A stretch of DNA of 64,000 bases from NCBI GenBank assembly GCA_016987375.1, contig PJRA01000263.1, forward strand, positions 5,397,571 through 5,461,570, read 5' to 3'. The notes below the pieces were generated by a model, which was not told the origin of the DNA, searched no databases, and worked only from the letters and a program-made list of their open reading frames with translations. The DNA is from Brachionus koreanus (Eukaryota > Rotifera > Eurotatoria > Ploima > Brachionidae). Positions 39,643 to 52,800 of this stretch are shown piece after piece. Numbering within the stretch: the stretch's first letter is position 1; every line of letters begins with the position of its first letter. The position numbers were made by a program, and so were the translations under genes.

Positions 39643-40719
39643 ACTTTCATTCTATTCCTTTTTTAATTAATAATCCCCTCATAAATCTTTGTTTACTTTA
39701 AAAGCTTTTATCTTTATTTAAGCTTAAGATAGAAATTTTTTTTTATAAATATATTTTTATTTAATAGAATATTGCATATTGAATAATCTTGATCATTTTT
39801 TAAATCAATACACATTTTTCTCAATAAAAAGAATTTTATCAAAATTTATCAAAGAAAATTTATCATAGAACATAGTAATTCAATTAAATAGAATTTTTTT
39901 TAACTCCAGGTATAAAATTACATACAATCGAGCGAAAATTTCAATTATAAATAACTACTGGCTTCGTGTGTAATTGAATTGTTTAAATATTAGCGTCATA
40001 TCTTTTGGCTAGTTAAGTATAAATTTTTCCTTAACTGATTCATTTTATGATTTTCTTTTTTCCTAATTTTTTCTATACTTTACCACTTTTTCTCTTAAAT
40101 AAAGAGATCGAGTCTTTAAAGATTTATAAAAATAATAAAATTTGAGAATTCTAAATTCTAAAACTTCATATTCAGAAAGACAATCTGTTAATGATTAAAA
40201 CAAAATTAAGATAATGATATCGGGATAAAGGATAATTGTCTCGCTCCATGAGCATTGGTCACAAAACAATTCAAATTTTGTTTGTATAAATTAATGTTTG
40301 AAAAACTTCATTTTCTAATGATTAAATTATAATAACAAAAATAAAGAAAGATGGTCTTTTTAATCAACCATTTACACAAAACTATCATATTTTTGGTAAA
40401 AATAATTCCAAATAGTCAACAATTTATCAACATTAATTTATAGTGTTTCTTGGCATTAAAATTTCATTTCTAATAGATGAAATGGTTCAAGAATAAAGCA
40501 AAGAAATTTTTTATATATTAATATTTTTTTCATGATTGTAATAACGATATTTTGAAAGAATATGATGAGAATTTTATGATTTTAATTCGCAAAAAATTTT
40601 TCATGCAAATAAAATGAAATGATTCATATTTGAAAAATCCATGAAGACATCACCTTTACTTGAATGGGTCATGAAAATATGATTTCGTAGGATAAGAATA
40701 AAATTAGAAGAGGAGTATT
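39643..40719. other. Intergenic, nothing recognised
   Basis: AT-rich stretch between two convergent genes. A minus-strand open stretch near 40205-40285 has no splice acceptor and no recognisable family, so I do not call it. Confidence 0.4.
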
Positions 40720-42097
40720 TTAGTCGAAATCTTCATCAAGGCCAATGAATTGACTGACATAATCGGAAACTATACGAGTAGGCCATTTAAGATTGTCAAC
40801 ATATACTTAAAGGAAATAGAATAAATCAATGGTTGACTATTTAACTTACTTAAAAATATTTCAATTCGATATTAAAATTGACTTAAAATTTTTGAATTTT
40901 AGATTAACTAATCCTCATAAGTAACCTTTAAATTGAGACATTAAGTTATTTAAAATTGTAAAATTTTATTCAACAGTTAAAAAAGAAAAAATATTTCTTT
41001 TTTTATAAAATCTTAAGAAAATTCAAATTTTCTTAATTATTTGATTCCAAGCTAAATTAAAAAATGAATAGGTTGACCGAAAATATAAAATTTGAGGCTA
41101 ATAATAAAATTAGAATTGTCACAAAACCAACAAATATTTTGAGTTCTTTTCGTATCTTAAATAATTAATATTTAACAAAAATAAATTTTATTTTAAAAAA
41201 AATTACTCTTGAATCTTTTTTTTTTCTTTTAGTCAAATTAAGCAAATAATCTAATCTATTTTCTCGGTCATTTTTTCTCATATTTTCAAAAATTTCTTCG
41301 TATTTTTTACCATTAAAATCAAATTTAATATTATCTAGTACTTCATTTCGTTCAACCAAAATTTTTGGTCTTCTTTCCAAGCTTGATCCTTGCCGAATTG
41401 GAATTTTTGATATCCGCCTTCTACTAATGTTTCTTTTTTCGTCGTGCTTCAAAAGATCTGATAAATTCCTATGTAAAAACTTTTGATTTCGGTTTATATT
41501 TGCTGAATTCCGCTCTGATTTCAAAGTATCAACCGATTTAATCATTATTTTATTCGAATATCTTTCAGATTCTAACAACGCATTTGTTTGCATTAAATTT
41601 TCTATCGAGTTATTTTTAATAATTGATTTATTCTCTTTGCCGTAAATGTACTTAGCCACCGGAGATTCAACCTCTGATTTATTTCTTGCTCGCTTACCAA
41701 TGCGAATTTTTGAACAATCATTTTCGGATTTACTCATGATTCTAAACGACACACATGGTCTTAGAAAAAATGGCTTTTCTGTTTTATAGATTCGCATCTC
41801 ACATTTTTGATCAAATTTTTTGACATCTTCAATTAAAGCTTCATTTAACGAGTCGTCTAATGAACTATTTTTAGAATTAAAATAAGGCTCTTGGTCGGAT
41901 TCACATTTATTTCTAAATCTATTCTTAAACGATTTATTATCAAGTGAAGTATTTTTTACATCAAGAACTTTAATAATTTCGTCAGCAAATGATACAGATG
42001 GTTTCATTGTTTCGTTAATATGCGGTGCCTTAATGGAATGTAGATTTTTATTCTTAGATTCGAGTTTCGTTTTGTCCAAATCTATATTTTTGATCAT
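40720..42097 (-). CDS. Unknown basic, serine/lysine-rich protein (3' structure uncertain)
   Basis: Exon 1 (42097-41207, 297 codons) ends KKKDSR at a GT donor and is followed after a normal 51-base intron by an acceptor at 41155. From there two endings are possible. (a) Reading on to a stop at 41057 adds a hydrophobic tail (ILILLLASNFIF) that could be a C-terminal TM anchor. (b) A weak donor at 41128 makes a 28-base exon joining in phase to 40805-40720, whose reading DNLKWPTRIVSDYVSQF then GLDEDFD and stop looks truly coding. I favour (b), since AT-rich intron DNA easily mimics a TM. No domain was recognised. The protein is lysine- and asparagine-rich and probably largely disordered. KPSVSFADE (about residues 32-40) resembles the VSFAD site of PP1-binding regulators; this is only a resemblance. 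Confidence 0.55.
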
Positions 42098-42451
42098 TTT
42101 ACTATTATACTAATCAATTAGAATTTTTTTATTAAAACTTTGTCAAAAAGATTATTTTGGTGCCATATTTTAATATTTTTATAATTTATTTTGAAACATA
42201 TTGAAATTAATATTTAAATTAAAACTAACACTTTTATTTATTTTCAATTCATAATACAATTTTCGTACTGAAAAAACTGATTGATAAATATTTAATTTAA
42301 CTAAAAGCTAATTTTTTGTTTGATAATTTTTAAATTTTTTTAAAATTTATTGTATAATTTTGTATAATTTTGAATTTAAAAAAAATAGTTTTCTAATTTT
42401 TATAAAAATAAAAAGAAAGTTTTTAAAGCATTTGTTAAATGGTGTTTTCAG

Positions 42452-42601
42452 GCAGTATTCAGAAACCAAACCAAAAGTCGAAGTTCCAGCTTCGTGGTTC
42501 TCAAAATTGGATCAAAAGGGATTTATTTAACAAAGGAATTACAGTCCCAGCAAATTATTGGGTTAGGCTATATCATGAAATCCATCGATCCTTATAATTA
42601 A
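42452..42601 (+). other. Isolated coding-like open stretch
   Basis: After TTTTCAG at 42451 a frame runs 49 codons to TAA (begins AVFRNQTKSRSSSF, includes KIGSKGIYLTKELQ and ends MKSIDPYN). A second + frame is also open over part of it. It starts 355 bases from a minus-strand gene, has no start codon and no partner exon that I can find. It may be a relic of a mobile element or a lost exon. Family not recognised. Confidence 0.25.
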
Positions 42602-42839
42602 AAAGAATTTACATTTATTTACATAATTTTCATGACTAAAAATACATTAAATGCCAAAAAAAAATAAAAAGAATTTTAAATTTTCATTACTTTTCATTAA
42701 AAATCAAGAATCGAAACATATCGAATTAGAAAGCAAATTGAGTTCTTAAAAGAAAATTAACAGAGCCCAAAAAATAATTTGGCTGTGAATTTATCATCCT
42801 CTTATTGTTGCGGACTAACTCTGTAGCTCCTCACTCCAC

Positions 42840-42875
42840 ATCACTAGTACTTGGCTTATGTCAAGGACTAGTGAT
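42840..42875. repeat. Hairpin, 14-bp arms
   Basis: ATCACTAGTACTTG and CAAGGACTAGTGAT pair at 13 of 14 positions around an 8-base loop. About 80 bases downstream is AATAAA (42954). It sits in a GC-richer island (42780-42960) that resembles a retroelement 3' end, but no family is certain. Confidence 0.45.
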
Positions 42876-42979
42876 GAAACATTGTTAAAATTAAGTTTTG
42901 TTTTTTGTAAAAAAATATGTATTCTCTCTTGTTAAAAAGAAAAATTGTCTCGAATAAAATGTTTAAACCCTAAAACCGT

Positions 42980-43870
42980 CTTTTATTTAAAACCTCAACA
43001 GTAAATATAAAAAATAACCGTTGGTTCAAGCACCTCCACTTGAAACCTCAACATTATCATATTTTACAGCCAAAAAACATTTTTTTTGAATTTTTACCTA
43101 GTTAATTTACTTTGAGTGCATTTAAAATATATTATTTGAAGAGAACTTTTTGTTAGATATTTTCATAAATTCTTAAATATAGGAGCTTTTAGAAATAATT
43201 TATTTTCAAGGAAATACTAAAAATATTATTTTAAGTTGAATCTATGACTTAAAACATTGCTAATAGATGCATTAGCTGTATTGGAAGTCATTTTAAAAAA
43301 ATGATACAATAAAATATTTTTTTTAAATATTTATTTTTACAAATTTTAACGTTGCTATTACTGTATGAATAAAAAAAGCAGAAAAGCATAAACCAACTAT
43401 TTTCTGCAAACCAGTTCATGAATGAAAGAAAGACCATTTGATCAAAGCAGTTCAATACTATCAACAAGAGCATAAAATCCAGGAAAACTTGAATTTCTGA
43501 ATTATTTATAAAATTTCTCTATTGTATTGTTAAAATTTTCTTGACCAAAAATATATAATTTTGAAAAATAAGATAAATTTTAAAGGATTAGAATAGTAAT
43601 TTTTAAATCTTTTAAAATTTTTTTTTGTTTTCAAAAACTTTGTAAAACTACCATATTTTTGAGTTTTGTGATTTTAGAAAAGTAAAATAAAATGATTGAT
43701 AATGCTATTCATCCTTTTTAATAAATTAATCCGAATTGTTTAAGTGTGAAGAAATGACTAATTCATACTCTAATGGATTGCTATTGTAATCTTTAATTTA
43801 ATTATCTTAGTTTTTTTAAAATAACTTTATTGTCTCACTGGTTTAAATATAATTTAAATACGAATATATT
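42980..43870. other. Intergenic, nothing recognised
   Basis: AT-rich stretch with scattered short open frames of low coding quality. No repeat or gene was recognised before the MITE at 43871. Confidence 0.4.
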
Positions 43871-46800
43871 AATTACCGTATTCCCTCGTTCGATTATGCT
43901 GCACCACAAGTTAAGACACGCCTTTGGACCATGACGCATTAAACTAAGGCTTTCAGTGTTTGATGCGGACCTAAACGCGTGATTACGGTATTCGAGCATG
44001 CGCTCAAACTTAACAATATTATAACATGGGCGAGATGTACTTTGGTGCATGGTCCAAAGGCGTGTCTTAACTTGTGGTGCAGCATAATCGAACGAGAGAA
44101 TACGGTAATTTGTCCTGTTCTGAATTGTTAGTTATTCTTAATTGATAAAAATTGTTTATAGCAGATTGTATAATTTGCCTAAAAGAGAATCGAGAATGAG
44201 CTGCATAGAAAAATATAAGGATCCAGTCAACAGTCAAAAGTTTTTAATTTTTCAAATTTTAAATATTTAAAGAGAACGTTGAGGTAACAAAGCCGAACAT
44301 GCAAAGCATTCAATTATGGTTGAGCATATTATTTAAAGAAAAATTGATTTTTTTATCCTTCTGATTATTTTTTTAGATTAATAAAAAATTTGCTATCTGA
44401 TTAAAATAGAAATTTTATTCCTTAAATCATAAATAAATTCAAATAAAATATAATAAGCAAAAATTGAATAAAATAATGTTAATTTTTTTTAAAAGTTATT
44501 ACGCTAAAAACTAAATTTTTAATCATACAATAATTTTATAAGTAAATTTTTAAATAAATACCCCATTTTAATTTTCAAAATTTCTATTAAATAAAATTTT
44601 CCTAAAAATAAACAGTCAATTTGTATTTAAGAAAACGATATATAAGAGAATAAACTTATTCATATAAATTTTAGGATGAAAAGGCAAGCTAGTGTATTTT
44701 TCACACAAAGCTTGATATTGGATCAAGACTATCTTCATCATCATCTTCATCCATCAAATTTATTCTCTCATATTGTCATAAATCGCCTTGACTATATCGA
44801 AATCGTTTTAGTGAATATCGACAAGATATTATGCTAAAAACAGAAACTACTAAAGAAATAACAAGAGCAAAAAAAACAGCACCAACAAAAGTTAAATTGA
44901 AAAGGTTTAATTTTGTATTCTTTTTGACACATTCTTTGGAAAAATCGGTTACAATTAAAGACTCTGTTATTTTCATAAAATCTTCTAAAGGACACAAATT
45001 TTCACACCCATAAATGGTTACTTCTTTAAAATCGATTGTTTCATTTAATGTATTGTTTTTTAGATAAACTTGCACATAATATTTAGAGGTGGAAACTGAT
45101 TTTCTTAGCTCCAAGATGACTGCAGAGGCAAAAGGTGGTTGTTTAAGGTGAGATGTCAAATTAAGCAATTTTGTCAATGAAGCAACATACGTGTCATGCT
45201 AAAAGTAAATTATACATACTTTAAAAAAAATATTGAATTAAATTAATTACTGATGAAAACAGAAACAATTGTTTCGTCGAATTTGGACTCATTTTATTAT
45301 TGATATTTTTCCTTAACTCATTCAAAATTCCTCCTAGCATAATGCAAATAAATTATTTAGTATGTAACTTTTGGATTTAACCACATGTTACCGGCAGTTA
45401 ATTTTGCCATTTCGGTATAAAAATAATCAAAATAAAATCCAAGGTCTTGGGACTTTTTTATTTCACCATAATAATTATTTACCCATTCTGGCAAATCCAA
45501 ATCAAACATTTTCTTGAATAAAAAAAAATACATGAATTTTTAAATATTTTTAAAATTTCTAACTTCAATTGTCACTGCATCAGCTATTTTCCAAAGTTTC
45601 ATTAGATCCAAATTAGTAAAACCACTTTCTTTATTTGCAACATCTAATACGCGCTATTCAATTATTTTTTTTACGGATTATAAGAATAAGGAAAATAATT
45701 TAACATTAATTAAAGTACTTTATACTGGTTATTTAGCTCAATAAATTCTGGGGTTTCGATAACTTCTTCACTAAGCTCATGGTATCTTGGACAGCTGTCT
45801 TGAACCAGAAAAACCTTTTAAAATAATCACAATAATGCTTTTTCAATGTAAATTATATTTGAACTTACATTTGAGCTACCAATATGAACTGGAATAGGCT
45901 GCCAAGATAAATTTTTATTCCAAATCTGATCACCTTCTGGTTTATAGAGACTTGCCAACAAAGAATAAGCAGACATTAGAGTTCTATCAAAATCGGTGCT
46001 TATAATCGAAACGCTTTCTCTATTATAACTATGATTTAAAAATTCAGAATATCTTTGCCTCAAATATTGACCATATTCATAATGCTGCTGCATACCAGTT
46101 GGTGTTAATTGTCCAAAACCGCCATACTTTTTCCAAAATGACTCTTGATATTTATCTTTGGGATAAGTAACTACGGGGGTACGGGCGCCGTGTCGAAAAA
46201 CAATTTGCAATAATTCAACTCGTGTTTCTTCAGCAATGCTCTCGGTAAGAATACAAAAAATTATCAAAGCCCCTAATTTTATCATTTTATAAATTCCTAA
46301 AAATTCTTAAAATACTAAAAAAAAAAAATCACAAGCTTATAAGTTATTCAAGATCAACTAACTAAGTCCAGATAAGATAAATTAAGAAAATACTTAGAAC
46401 TAAATTTTCTTTAATTTATGAAAAATCATTTTTTCTAAACAAATAAAAAACTTGACATTTTTACAGTTTTTTAAATTATTTTTTTCAATTAAATTATTTG
46501 TCTTCTAGATTTAAAAAGCTTTAAATATTCAAGATCAATTTAAAGAAAAACAAATTAGCTTTTTGCTTTATAAAATAAAATTAAAATATTAATTATTATA
46601 TTAATTATTAAGAGTAAAAAATGAAACTTTTAAAAATTTAGAAAAAAAAAATTTAATTTGCTACCAAAATATTTAAATAAAACCTGATAATTCCTTTTGA
46701 AAGCCATTTTTTAATTAATAATTAATAATAAACTGAGAATTTTGTTTACCTTTGAAAAACCATAGTCAACTGGTTAACACTTCATTTATTTAATTAAGAT

Positions 46801-49800
46801 AAAAAATTTAATATTTAACAATTTGAGAATTTTTTAAAACTCAAAGGCCGGAGTGATCTTTTGAATTCTTTTTTGTTAATTTCTTTCTTTGTTTTTTATT
46901 CAATTAATTAATTTTTTTTTTCAATTATATCTTAAATCAAAAACATTATAAAATTATTTAATTTTATTTTCATTGAAAAAAAAACTAGTCAAATTAAATG
47001 GGTCGAAAAATCTCTCCGGCCTTTGAGTTTTAAAAATAAAAATTAACTATTTTTTGAAAGTGAAAAAACATTGATAAATTAACATCAATTTTTTTGAATA
47101 TTTTTTCCCAAGTGAATAAAGATCAAATTGATATTATTGGAAATATAAGCTTGAATGTTGCATATTTCAACATTAATCGCTTGATTTCAAAATTAATATA
47201 TCTTGAATTAAAAAATGAAAAGAATTTAAAAAATAATTATTTATCATTGATTTCAAGTATAATAATATTTAATAATACTGAGTTTCATCTTAATTTTTGA
47301 TTTTAAAATAGTTGTTTTGATGTTTTAAGCGGTGATAGAGAATCAGCTTATTGTCAAAAATTATTCTTTTGTATCGATTGTATGCTTTATTAAATTAAGA
47401 ATTTTTTTATACCGACAAAAAAATGCTCTTTTTTTTGATTTATAATTTGCTAATAACAAGGGCAAGTAGCAGTATTAACAAAATCCTAAAAAACCCTAGC
47501 AGATTAGAAATCTCAATGAATCTGCCGGAGTATTCTTGTCATTAAGTCTCTGGTATAAGATTTTAATCAGCCTAAGTTTTAAAAAAGAAATTATAGATAT
47601 AAATAAAATAAAATTGAGAGAGTCTTTTGGAAGTCATATGACATTATTTTAATTAGAGCCAAATAAATCTTTTTTTATATTTTAAAAGTAAAACTTAAAG
47701 AAATAAAATAGTTTGAAATATTTATCTGATTCGCAAAACTTATTAGCATTTTTTTTTCATTATAAAATTGTTTATTTCTGATTCAGGTTTTCTTTGTTTG
47801 ATTTGTGCTTGACCAGAATAAAAATGTCTTCATTTGCTACTGAATAAGCTATTAAAAAAAATATTAATGAAACTAATTCAATTAATTTATGAATTAAATG
47901 AAATTTTAATGAATTTTTGACTATGTCATTTCCTGTTATATCATAATTTAAACATTCAAATTCATTATTTAAGCATTAAGATATTTTTGTTTCACATTCT
48001 GAACTGGATTATTTTTTAATTAGCAATATTGAAAAAAAATTTTGAAAAAAAAGATAAAAGTATATGATTCATTTTAACAGACGAAATCTTCTTCTCATTA
48101 TTAGAAATAAATAGTGAATCAATAATAGTCATTTACTTTAATCTATTTTAATTAATTATGAGAAGAAATTAATGCATTCTCGAATTGTTTTATCCGAGAC
48201 ATATTGCTTTTTTTTTTGAAAAATTTTTCAATAGTTACAATATTAGAGTACTGCCAAGAAAATTCAAAATAAAAAAAGAAGAAAAATGCATAATTTATAA
48301 AAAGTTCTTTAAAATATTGAAGGCGTGAATTTTTTTAAACCAAATTTTGCTCTTCTACTTAAAAACTAACAGTCATAATCATTTTTTAAAATAGAAATTC
48401 TATTTTTGAATCAAAATTTAAAAACAAAAGTTTATATTCTTTTATCTGTACCAACTAGAAAAATCCAGGCTGACAAAATAACCGGTTTTTTATTTTAAAT
48501 AAAAAATTTTCATTTAAATAAACTTGTTTTTTTTTATTTTAAAATTTTTAGAAAAAATAAGAAAATCTCTACAAAATGATCGTCAAATGTTCTGCAATGC
48601 AAACCATTCTCAATGGATTTTTAAGGTATAGGGCTAATTTGAGAGGTGAATTACTCGAAAAATTCCAAGTTGCTTCTGTTAATTTAAATGTAAGCTAGAT
48701 AAAAAATTCTAGTTCCATTTTTTATTCTTACTTTTATAAGCCTCAAGCAGTTATGGTAACTTGTGTTGACAGCAGAATATTAGCATCACGTATAACACAA
48801 GCAAATCCTGGTGAAATACTCATAACTAGAAACCCTGGCAGCTTGGTTCCAAACTACAATGTTCTTCCAGAAAATACTTCACGACCAGAAGAAGCTACTT
48901 TTGAGCTGGCTTGTCTACATGACAATGTTGATACAATTGTAGTTGCTGGACACGCTGATTGTAAAGCAATGAATCTTGTTCATGAGAATCGAGATGAATT
49001 GTTTAAATCTCCCAAGTCAGAAAAAGAAAGTTTGCTTAAATCATGGCTGATGGCCAACTCGGCTCCAACAATAAAAAAATATCTTGAGTTTGAAAAAAAT
49101 TCGTTCAAAAAATCATCAGCCTTTTCAAGTAAATAATTAAAAAATAATCCTATAGACTTTAATCTAGGTTTAAAGTTGTTGATGGTCGAAAGTTTGAAGC
49201 ATTTATAGACCCAGAAAATGAATATGCTCCTAATGATAAATTTTCAATGGTAAGTCGACTAAAAATTAAAGTATTTAAATTAAATTTTTTATAGATAAAT
49301 ACACTTGTACAATTGGAAAATTTGAAACACTATTCTTTTTTAAAAAAGCCTTTGGAAACTAATAAATTAAGAGCGTATGCTCTTTGGCTTGATATTTACA
49401 ATGGTGATATTCTTGTTTTCTCATTTCAAGAAAAAAGATTCGTGAAATTAAATGATAACAGTTATGAGAGACTTGTATCTGGAATCAACGCTGCCTAAAT
49501 TTTTACTAAAAAAATTCACACTATGTAATAGTTTTAGTTGATAATTAATTTTTTTTATAGATAAAACTTTAATTAATTTAATTTAATTTTAAAATTGAAT
49601 AAAAATAAATACTGTTCCGATGAAAAATTAAGAATAGTAATTTAATCTTAATTTAAAAATTCTCAAATTTTAAATTTTATTTTATTTTTAAATATTAACT
49701 CGAAAAAAAACTGTTTCATATGAATTTTTGATAAATTAGGGGATAAAAGAATATTTATATCAAGTCAATATTTGAGCTCTTAACCATAATTTTGTTTGTT

Positions 49801-52800
49801 TCTTCTTTTAGAAATAAAATTGCGAGAAAAGAATAAAAAATGTCTTTTGATGCAACTTGTTCATTATTTTATTGTTTTCGACTTGATGGTCAAAAACAAG
49901 TTTTGAAAATAATTTAAACACTTCTATCTTTAATTTTTATTTTTAGAAGGGTCAAAATAAGCATTTCTACTAATAGCATATAAACCAGAACGACAATTAA
50001 ACGTCTGATTTATGAAAATTATTCAAAAATGAAAAATAAGATTCAAATTTCTAATAAAAATTGACTAAACAATAAAATCAATAATTTAACTAACAACTGT
50101 TATTGGATGAATTATAGAAAAAATCTGAACAATTTAAGCTCTTGAACCTAAACTCATTTAACTGCAAATTTTTGATTAAAATATGGATTAATCAGTAAAT
50201 TTTAATTTATTTAAAATTATACGAAAAATTTCATATATCATTTATCAGACAACTTAACATATATTAGATTACAGTTCTTCTTTTAACTCTTGCTCCCTTA
50301 CTATTCGTTCTATAAAAAAATGATCTGTCGGATTGTGTAGTGAAATAGATTTAGATGTAACGGGTGTAGAATAAAAAATGGCACAAAATTAATTTTATCA
50401 TAAAAAATTTTTTATTTAACTAAGGCTTTATTTTTTTTCATATTATAACTGAAACCTCCTATTTTGAACACAAAAGCGCGAATTTTGTTTTCGAGTTGCC
50501 TAAGATTATTTTGCCTTCAAATCACCCTCATAAACTTTAGCTTTCAAATTTTGGCATTACTGCCTTCTCTTAGTTAGCATTTAAATGAGGTCTCTTGCGT
50601 TTTTTATACTTTTTGATGTTCGCATACATCTTTAAGATCTTTGCCATAAGTATATAGTTACATCTTTTTCTATAATATATGTCCAATGATAAACAGAAGG
50701 TTTTTTCTACCCAAGACCAACGAATCGCCTTACGACTTCAGCTTTAGGCAAATTTTGATTACTTTTTACAAAGTTGTACAAATTTTTTTTGATGGTTTCG
50801 AAAATTTTTCCTAATAACTTATCAAAAATTCAACTTTTTGAAATAATTTTTTTTTATTTTAAAGCTAGGATCAGTCTGATTTCAAAATTCTCGGCATAAC
50901 AGATCAAGTTCTCAAGACAGACGCTAACAGAACGATTTGGAAGATAAACGTGAAGTAAAGTAAAAAAGTGGATGTGAACCCATATTGAAAAATGGATTTG
51001 TATGCATTTGCAAAATTATAGCAACATGACAAAAAAAATACCATAAGCGGCTAGGTACCCTACTGACCTACCGACGAAATAAAATTTAATCAACTCGAAA
51101 AATTACAGTATTAAGTGCTAATATCTTAAAATAAAATTTTTCTTAATTTCAAATAAAAAAAATTTAAAATGACTTTTTTTGTTACTTTAACGGAATATTT
51201 ATCCTATTCTCTAGTTTCGAAAAAAATTTAAATTTTTAATTTTTAATTTAAACATAAAAATTTTAAAATATTAGTTCTGTAATAATTTTTTTTCTTCCCT
51301 GAACGCTTCATGTTGTTGCTGGTCTTTCTACCTTTCGCCTGCCTTGCGGTGTCCATTGTTAGACTCTTTTTGTTATTCAATTTTATTCCATCCTAAGTAT
51401 GTGTCCTAGCCACCGTAATCTTTTGTATACAAAAAAAGTTAAAATTTTAGTTAGTTTTTTATTTATTCAAGATAAAAATAAATTAATTGAAATTTTACAT
51501 AAAATCTTAAAAATCATACATTTTTTTTAATTATTATATTTTTATTTTTTTTTCAAAAATGAGCAAAAATTTTAAAATTTTCGATCCTAAACTGTTTTAT
51601 TTTGGTTAATTTTAAAGTTTGATTTGAAATTTTTTTTTCCTATTTTCAAGTATTGTTGAATGGTTAAACAAAAAACGAATTAACATTAATATCAAAACAA
51701 AACTTTAGAAAAAAATAAAAAATGGATTATTCGAGTAGCCTTAAAACTATCCTTGAAAAGCATGATCTTTTAGAAGTAATTGAAGAGCTAAAACTCGATA
51801 AAGAAACAATTCTTAGCTCGATACAAACAAATCCAAATACACTATGCTCAAATGACTCGTTTTTGTTCATTTATTTTGAACAAAATGCTTCATTTTTGGC
51901 TCTAAGTCTAAATCACCTGTGCAAAGCTAAAGATTCATCTTTCAAACAATCGTTTCAGGTATAATCAAGAGAAAATCTTAGTTATTACTCAAATAAATTT
52001 TTAAAATAATTCAGCTATTGCAGTTAAATGAAGCTCCAGTCGGACACTTTTTTAAGTGTTTGATCAACCAAACAGGAACATACATTCTTTTGGTTTATGA
52101 TAAAAGTATTTATTGTGTAGAATTGCCTTTGAAGTGGGGCAAATATGACCAATTTGATGGAGGTCGGCCGAATATAATTTGCAAGTAGGTCAATAAAATC
52201 ATCTTAATTTTTTATAGAAAAAATTTAAATCTTTAAGGACCATTAAATTTAATCCAAGAAGCAGAAATTCTATGTTCAAAGATGCAATTTGGCACAAAAA
52301 AGCAGAAGAAAACCTCATTGTTTGCCTAACTGCTGATAGTCGAATTAGAATTTATCGTTTATCTAAACCACTCACTCCATTTAAAGAATTTCATTTTTCT
52401 AATTCTCTTGGAATAGTTACCAATAAAGATTTCTCTAATTTAGGTGAGTTAAATTTTGAATAATTTTTTTCATTATTCAAAATATTATTAGAAACAGAAT
52501 TTTTATGTTTGGACATGGGCACCAGATTTGAGTTAAATGACAAAATCTCTTATCCAATTTTTGTACAAAGAGCCGATTCTGTAATTGAATGTTTAATTGA
52601 TTACGAAACTACGTATTTATTTTAAAATAATAATTATTTTTTTAAATTGTTGACTCATTTTTAGACAGAATTTTGAATATATTGGACCACTGTGTCTTAA
52701 GCCGTACCATGAAGAAATCGAACAGTCCAACATTAAATCATTCATTTGCTTGCCTGGGCTTCCAACTTGTCTAGCTGTTTTATTATCCAATGGATATGTA